This document shows, piece by piece, positions 59,511-64,000 of a DNA stretch of 64,000 nt. The position numbers were made by a program, and so were the translations under genes. The DNA is from Telmatospirillum sp. (GTDB taxonomy: Bacteria > Pseudomonadota > Alphaproteobacteria > CACIAM-22H2). Every line of letters starts with the position of its first letter. Position 1 is the stretch's first letter. The stretch covers positions 62,001 to 126,000 of the forward strand of contig JADCGL010000024.1 of the NCBI GenBank assembly GCA_020248985.1, in the 5' to 3' direction. The notes under the pieces are model-generated. The model searched no databases and was not told the DNA's origin. It was given only the letters and a program-made list of their open reading frames with translations.

Positions 59511-60389
59511 ATGGACACGCATGAACCGCACGTGACCGCCTACTTCGACGGAGCGACGTCGAGCCTCAGCTATGTGGTGGCGGATCCGGCCAGCGACCAT
59601 GCGCTCGTCGTCGATCCGGTATTGGATTTCGACGCGAAATCGGCGCGCCTCGGATCGGCTTCGCTCGACCGGCTGGCGCCCGCACTGGCGGGCAAAACCG
59701 TCGACTGGATCGTCGACACGCATCCGCATGCCGACCATTTGAGCGGTTCGGCCGTTCTGCAATCGCGCATCGGCGGGCGCACGGCCATCGGTGCCGGCGT
59801 CGTCGATGTGCAGAAGCATTGGGCCGCGCGATTCGAGTTCGAGCCCGAATTCCGCTGCGACGGCAGCCAGTTCGACCGCCTGCTGCACGACGGCGACGTG
59901 CTCGAGATCGGCAGTCTGCGCGCCACTGTGCGCGATACGCCCGGCCACACGCCGGCCTGCACGAGCCTTCTCGTGGCCGGCGAATCCGGCCGCATCCATG
60001 CGTTTGTCGGCGACGTTTTGTTCATGCCGGACTCGGGCACCGCCCGCACCGATTTCCCCGGCGGTTCGGCGCATGTGCTGTATCGCTCGATCCGCAAGCT
60101 GCTCGATCTGCCCGCCGACACGCTGATCTATACGGCGCACGACTACCAGCCCGGCGGGCGGGCGCTCGCCTTTTGTGCTTCCGTCGCCGAACAGCGTGCC
60201 GGCAATATCCATGTGAAAGACGGCGTGGACGCGGCTGCCTACGTGGCCTTGCGCGAAGCGCGCGACCGCACGCTCGACACGCCCAATCTGCTGCTGCCCG
60301 CGATCCAGATCAATATTCGCGGCGGGCACATGCCGCCGGCGTCGCCCAAGGGCAATCGCTTCTTGAAACTGCCTTTGGTGAAGCTGTGA
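59511..60389 (+). CDS. MBL-fold hydrolase, persulfide dioxygenase-like
   Basis: 292 aa metallo-beta-lactamase fold. THPHADHLSG (HxHxDH), GHTPACTSL, the metal-bridging Asp in VGDVLFMPDSGTARTD and the C-terminal IYTAHDYQPGG match the ETHE1/Blh glutathione-persulfide dioxygenase group. Those enzymes turn persulfide into sulfite, so the nearby SoeABC could take over the product. Its stop overlaps the DUF924 start by 4 nt. Sulfur role inferred. Confidence 0.82.
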   Translation: MDTHEPHVTAYFDGATSSLSYVVADPASDHALVVDPVLDFDAKSARLGSASLDRLAPALAGKTVDWIVDTHPHADHLSGSAVLQSRIGGRTAIGAGVVDVQKHWAARFEFEPEFRCDGSQFDRLLHDGDVLEIGSLRATVRDTPGHTPACTSLLVAGESGRIHAFVGDVLFMPDSGTARTDFPGGSAHVLYRSIRKLLDLPADTLIYTAHDYQPGGRALAFCASVAEQRAGNIHVKDGVDAAAYVALREARDRTLDTPNLLLPAIQINIRGGHMPPASPKGNRFLKLPLVKL

Positions 60390-61093
60390 ACCGCGACATC
60401 AAAGGCCCGCATGCGCTGGCGGCAGAAGCGCGGCGCAAAGCGGCGGAGGCCGAGGCGCTGCGCGCGAACCTGAAGCGCCGCAAGCTGCAGCTGCGCGGCC
60501 GCCAGGCTCTGGCCGACGAGGCGATTGTGGCGTCGGTGCTCGATTTTTGGTTCGGCAGTCCGGACGATCCGCTGCGCGAGATGTTCCGCGAGGCGTGGTT
60601 CAAGCCGGACGCTTCCTTCGACAGCGAATGCCGCGAACGTTTCGGCGCGCTTGCGGCCGAGGCTGCCCAAGGCGGGTTGGCGCGGCTTGCCGATACGCCG
60701 GAGGGCGCGTTGGCGCTGATCCTTCTGCTCGACCAGATGCCGCGCAACATCCATCGCGGCATGCCGCTTGCGTTCGCGAGCGATGGACAAGCACTGTCCT
60801 TGGCCCGCCGGATCGTCGCGCGCGGTTTCGACCAGACTTTGCCCCCGGTCATGCGCCTGTTCGTCTATCTGCCGTTCACGCATGCCGAGGATCTCGGCGC
60901 GCAGGACGACTGCGTGCGGCTCGTCGAAAGCCTGCCGGAGACACCGTGGCGCGCGAATGCGCTCAAATCCGCGATCGCGCATCGCGACGTGATTGCGCGC
61001 TTCGGCCGCTTCGCCCATCGCAATGCGGTGTTGGGCCGCGTGAGCACGCCCGCGGAAAAAGCCTATCTCGCCGAGCCGGGGGCGGGCTTCTAG
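60386..61093 (+). CDS. DUF924 family protein
   Basis: 235 aa. VLDFWFGSPDDP and LILLLDQMPRNIHRGMPLAFASD are the family marks; the fold is a helical bundle of unknown function. An N-terminal charged helix (about residues 8-45) precedes the domain. GTG 60386 starts inside the stop of the MBL gene, and the TAG stop overlaps the EamA gene stop on the other strand. Confidence 0.85.
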   Translation: MNRDIKGPHALAAEARRKAAEAEALRANLKRRKLQLRGRQALADEAIVASVLDFWFGSPDDPLREMFREAWFKPDASFDSECRERFGALAAEAAQGGLARLADTPEGALALILLLDQMPRNIHRGMPLAFASDGQALSLARRIVARGFDQTLPPVMRLFVYLPFTHAEDLGAQDDCVRLVESLPETPWRANALKSAIAHRDVIARFGRFAHRNAVLGRVSTPAEKAYLAEPGAGF

Positions 61094-62019
61094 CGCGCTC
61101 TGTAGAAGCGATAGGTTCCGAGCATCACGCCCGCGACGAGCAGCAATGCGCCGGCCGCCTCGAAAGCGCTGGGCCAGCGTTGGGCATGGATGAAGCCGAA
61201 CAGCAATGCGAACAGCGTTTCAGACACGATCAATTGCGCCGACAGCGCCAAGGGCAGGCGCTGGGCGGCAAGCGACCACAGATACGTTGCAAACCAGGAA
61301 CTCAGCAGCCCGGTCGCCAACGACCAAACGATCAACGGGATCGCCTCGGTGCGCAGCAGCCCGTGTGTCGGGATCTCCGACATTCCCAACGCAACACCCG
61401 GCAGCCCGAGCAGCACCATGCCGGCCCCTGCACCAAGGCCGGTCAAGCCGGCCCAGGCGACGGCGTCCATGCGCGGGCGGCGCTTCAGCGCATCGGCATT
61501 GACGATCGCGTACCACATCCACACGAGCGTGGCGGCGATGGCGAGGGCAAGGCCTGCCGCCAGCGCCAATCGGCTGTCGATCGTCGGTGCTTGCAGAGCT
61601 GCCTCGAGATTGACAAGGGCCAAGCCTGCGGCGATCGCGGCGAGCGGGGCCAGGAGTGCGCGCCACGCGATCGCTTTCTCGCGGATATTGGCATAGATCG
61701 CGAGCAGGATGGGCAGGCAGCCGACGACCAAGGCCGGCAAAGCGGCTCCCGCCAACTGAACGGCAAATGCCACGAGAAGGTAATAGACGACATAGCCGAG
61801 CAGCCCGAGCCATAGCGCCACGCGCCAGTCTGCGGCGGAGAGCTCGCGCAGCACCGCGCGGCGTGCGGCCAGCAGAATGACCGCCGACGACAGGCCGAAA
61901 ACCACGTAGCGTCCGGCGGTGACGTCGAAGGCGGTATAGGGAGCGACCGCCAAGGGGGCGATAAAGCTCAAGCCCCACATGGCGCCGGCACCCAGCCCTG
62001 CTGCTATCCCAATCCACAT
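61090..62019 (-). CDS. EamA-family transporter
   Basis: 309 aa, about ten membrane helices in two EamA repeats (the first ends near AAIAAGLALVNLEAAL, the second near AAGALLLVAGVMLG). WGLSFIAPLAVAPY is the usual repeat 1 start. DMT-superfamily exporter of unknown substrate. Start ATG 62019; its promoter region of 87 bp is shared with divergent murA. Confidence 0.85.
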   Translation of the reverse strand: MWIGIAAGLGAGAMWGLSFIAPLAVAPYTAFDVTAGRYVVFGLSSAVILLAARRAVLRELSAADWRVALWLGLLGYVVYYLLVAFAVQLAGAALPALVVGCLPILLAIYANIREKAIAWRALLAPLAAIAAGLALVNLEAALQAPTIDSRLALAAGLALAIAATLVWMWYAIVNADALKRRPRMDAVAWAGLTGLGAGAGMVLLGLPGVALGMSEIPTHGLLRTEAIPLIVWSLATGLLSSWFATYLWSLAAQRLPLALSAQLIVSETLFALLFGFIHAQRWPSAFEAAGALLLVAGVMLGTYRFYRAR

Positions 62020-62106
62020 GAAGGCGGCGATAGCACGCAGCCCAGACCCGAGCCTAGTCCATTGTCTCTTCTGGATTTTGCCGCCCGACCGAGGTAAGGG
62101 AGGGTG

Positions 62107-63399
62107 ATGGACAAGATACGCATTCGCGGCGGTCGGCCGCTCAAAGGCACGATCCCGATCGGCGGCGCCAAAAACGCGGCGCTGCCGCTGATGGCGGCAA
62201 GTCTGTTGACCGACGAAACGCTGACTTTGGTCAATATCCCGCATCTGGCGGACATCTCGACGCTTGCCAATTTGCTGGCAACGCTGGGCGTGGAAATCGC
62301 TCTCGACGGCCATGCGCCGAACGGCGGCCATGCCGGGCGCGCCCTGGCCCTCAGCGCGCGAAATCTCACCAGCACGACGGCGGCCTACGATCTCGTGCGC
62401 AAAATGCGCGCCTCGATCCTGGTGCTGGGGCCGCTCGTTGCGCGCGAAGGCCAGGCGCGCGTGTCGCTGCCCGGCGGCTGCGCCATCGGTGCGCGCCCGG
62501 TCGATCTGCATCTCAAGGGCCTCGAGCAGCTCGGCGCCAGGATCGAACTCAAAGAGGGCTATGTCGAAGCCTCGGCCCCGGGCGGGCTCGTGGGCGCGCG
62601 CATCGTGTTCCCGTTCATTTCGGTCGGCGCCACCGAAAATCTGATGATGGCGGCAACGCTCGCAAAGGGCCGCACGGTGCTGGTCAATGCCGCCCGCGAA
62701 CCCGAGGTGGGCGACCTTGCGCGCTGCCTCGTTGCGATGGGGGCCACGATCACGGGCATCGACACCGACACGCTGACGATCGAAGGCGGCGCGAAGCTGC
62801 ATGCCGCCCGCCACACGATCCTGCCCGACCGGATCGAGCTCGGCACCTACGTGATGGCGACGGCGGCGACCGGCGGCGACGTCGAACTGGTCGGCGGGCG
62901 CCTCGATCTCATCCAGGCGGCGGCCGACATTCTGGGCCAGGCAGGCGTGTCGTTTGCGCCGACCGAGCGCGGCTTCCGGGTCAGTCGCGCAAACGCCGCC
63001 TTGACGGGCGTGGACGTGATGACCGAACCTTACCCCGGATTTCCGACCGACCTGCAGGCGCAGATGATGGCGCTGCTGGCGTCGGCCGAAGGGGCGTCGA
63101 TGGTGACCGAAACGATCTTCGAAAACCGCTTCATGCATGTGCCGGAATTGCGGCGCATGGGGGCCAACATCAATCTGCATGGCGGCTCGGCCATGGTGCG
63201 CGGCGTGCCGCAGCTCACGGGCGCGCAAGTCATGGCGACCGATCTGCGCGCGTCCGTTTCGCTCGTGATTGCGGGGCTTGCCGCGCGCGGCGAGACGACG
63301 GTGGCGCGCGTCTACCATCTCGACCGCGGCTACGAGCGGCTCGAGGAGAAGCTTTCGGCTTGCGGCGCCGACATCGAGCGGCTCAAGGAGGGCGCATGA
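62107..63399 (+). CDS. murA: UDP-N-acetylglucosamine 1-carboxyvinyltransferase
   Basis: 430 aa. Lys22-Asn23 (GGAKNAALP), the phosphoenolpyruvate-adding Cys125 in [14 protein letters not shown], and DRIELGTY are all present. It starts peptidoglycan synthesis from UDP-GlcNAc and PEP. ATG 62107 is preferred over the preceding GTG (62104). Its stop overlaps the DUF2948 start by 4 nt. This order (murA, DUF2948, his gene) is common in alphaproteobacteria. Confidence 0.97.
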   Translation: MDKIRIRGGRPLKGTIPIGGAKNAALPLMAASLLTDETLTLVNIPHLADISTLANLLATLGVEIALDGHAPNGGHAGRALALSARNLTSTTAAYDLVRKMRASILVLGPLVAREGQARVSLPGGCAIGARPVDLHLKGLEQLGARIELKEGYVEASAPGGLVGARIVFPFISVGATENLMMAATLAKGRTVLVNAAREPEVGDLARCLVAMGATITGIDTDTLTIEGGAKLHAARHTILPDRIELGTYVMATAATGGDVELVGGRLDLIQAAADILGQAGVSFAPTERGFRVSRANAALTGVDVMTEPYPGFPTDLQAQMMALLASAEGASMVTETIFENRFMHVPELRRMGANINLHGGSAMVRGVPQLTGAQVMATDLRASVSLVIAGLAARGETTVARVYHLDRGYERLEEKLSACGADIERLKEGA

Positions 63400-63875
63400 C
63401 GGCCGCCGCCCAAGGCCTGCGCTTGAAGGCGACCGACGCGGAAGATTTCCGCATCATCGCCGCGTGCCTGCAGGACGCGCTGATCCCGATCGGCGACATG
63501 AAGTTCGACGCCCCGCAGCGCGAATTCGTGCTCGTCGCCAACCGCTTTCGCTGGGAAAACTGCCAGGATACCTGGGAGGTCGAACCCGCCCCCGAGCCCG
63601 TCGATCCGGCTTTTGCGCCGTGCAATTCCTACGAGCGCGTCAATTGCGGCGTGCATTTCGCGGGCGTGGACAATGTGCGCCGGCGCGGCCTCGACCAGCG
63701 CGAGCGCGGGCGCGTGCTCGAATTGCTGACGATCGAAGCGCATCCGGGAGCGATCGTCATGGTGTTTGCGGGCGACGCGGCGATCCGCCTCGAAGGGCCG
63801 CACATCGCGTGCCTCATGCAGGATATCGGCGATCCCTGGCCGACCCAATGGCGCCCGCGACATCCGGTCGGCTAA
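63396..63875 (+). CDS. DUF2948 family protein
   Basis: 159 aa. [22 protein letters not shown] and [13 protein letters not shown] are the family pattern, and [21 protein letters not shown] is the central strand. Function unknown, but the gene follows murA in many alphaproteobacteria. Start ATG 63396 overlaps the murA stop. Confidence 0.88.
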   Translation: MTAAAQGLRLKATDAEDFRIIAACLQDALIPIGDMKFDAPQREFVLVANRFRWENCQDTWEVEPAPEPVDPAFAPCNSYERVNCGVHFAGVDNVRRRGLDQRERGRVLELLTIEAHPGAIVMVFAGDAAIRLEGPHIACLMQDIGDPWPTQWRPRHPVG

Positions 63876-63933
63876 GACGACGCGCCTTTTTGCGCGCAAG
63901 ACCGTTTACGCCTCGATCGGAGTTTTTCTGCCC

Positions 63934-64000
63934 GTGCCAGCCAACGACAAACTCATCCTTGCCCTGTCGAACGGACGCATCCTCAAGGAAGTGATGCCGC
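63934..64000 (+). CDS. hisG: ATP phosphoribosyltransferase, N-terminus only
   Basis: The visible 22 codons, starting with GTG 63934, read VPANDKLILALSNGRILKEVMP. The ALSNGRIL segment is the HisG start (usual ALSKGRIL), and here Asn replaces the usual Lys. HisG opens histidine synthesis. The gene continues beyond the window. Confidence 0.75.
   Translation, partial: MPANDKLILALSNGRILKEVMP

Overview
This is a gene-dense, high-GC stretch (by eye; GC was not computed) of what looks like the chromosome of a free-living alphaproteobacterium, probably Rhodospirillales-like. The signs are a C4-pathway 5-aminolevulinate synthase, a DUF2336 protein, murA followed by a DUF2948 gene and hisG, a CheZ of the alphaproteobacterial type, many ATGA start/stop overlaps, and a large share of ABC importers of the peptide/opine type. 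I saw no insertion sequence, prophage or CRISPR array. The only RNA gene recognised is a tRNA-Thr(GGT) at 47.8 kb.

Layout. 0-1.1 kb: end of a motility block (cheZ). 1.2-6.4 kb (minus): operon of class III aminotransferase, 5-aminolevulinate synthase, glutamine synthetase-like ligase and iron-dependent alcohol dehydrogenase, divergent from a complete five-gene peptide-type ABC importer (6.7-12.3 kb). 12.4-20.2 kb: a secreted phosphoesterase-like protein, threonine ammonia-lyase with manC, and pyrE translationally coupled to a second peptide-type importer that lacks ATPases. 20.4-27 kb: a crotonase-fold protein, a glycosyltransferase, an ABM monooxygenase, and the minus operon TPP enzyme-fhs-EamA. 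27.1-32.5 kb: a plus-strand run of thioesterase, aminotransferase, 2-keto-3-deoxygalactonate kinase, 2-hydroxyacid dehydrogenase, DenD-like dehydrogenase and SDR, which reads as sugar-acid catabolism.

32.5-37.4 kb is the clearest sign of rearrangement. A four-gene ABC importer with a fused double ATPase sits between a C-terminal fragment of an opgC gene (32515-32617) and the intact opgC (37368-38489). The two opgC ends share 47 identical bases. 39-46 kb: a MipA/OmpV porin-like protein, an FAD oxidoreductase / UxaA-type dehydratase / ureohydrolase operon, a YHYH protein and hisS. 46-50 kb: an orphan HicB, a LysE exporter, the tRNA with a four-unit 11-bp repeat beside it, a tiny winged-helix-like protein, and leuA with a possible leader-peptide attenuator. 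50-64 kb: an NMT1-type binding protein coupled to an amidohydrolase, a soeABC-type sulfite dehydrogenase operon, a DUF2336 protein, an AlkA-type glycosylase, an MBL-fold persulfide-dioxygenase-like enzyme, DUF924, EamA, murA, DUF2948 and the start of hisG.

The best candidate for an undescribed functional unit is the 1.2-12.3 kb divergent pair: ALA synthase in one operon with an omega-aminotransferase, a GS-like ligase and an alcohol dehydrogenase, facing a Dpp-like importer. E. coli Dpp is known to import 5-aminolevulinate. The best structural observation is the opgC scar around the inserted transporter. All functional assignments rest on reading motifs and overall resemblance; no database search was run.
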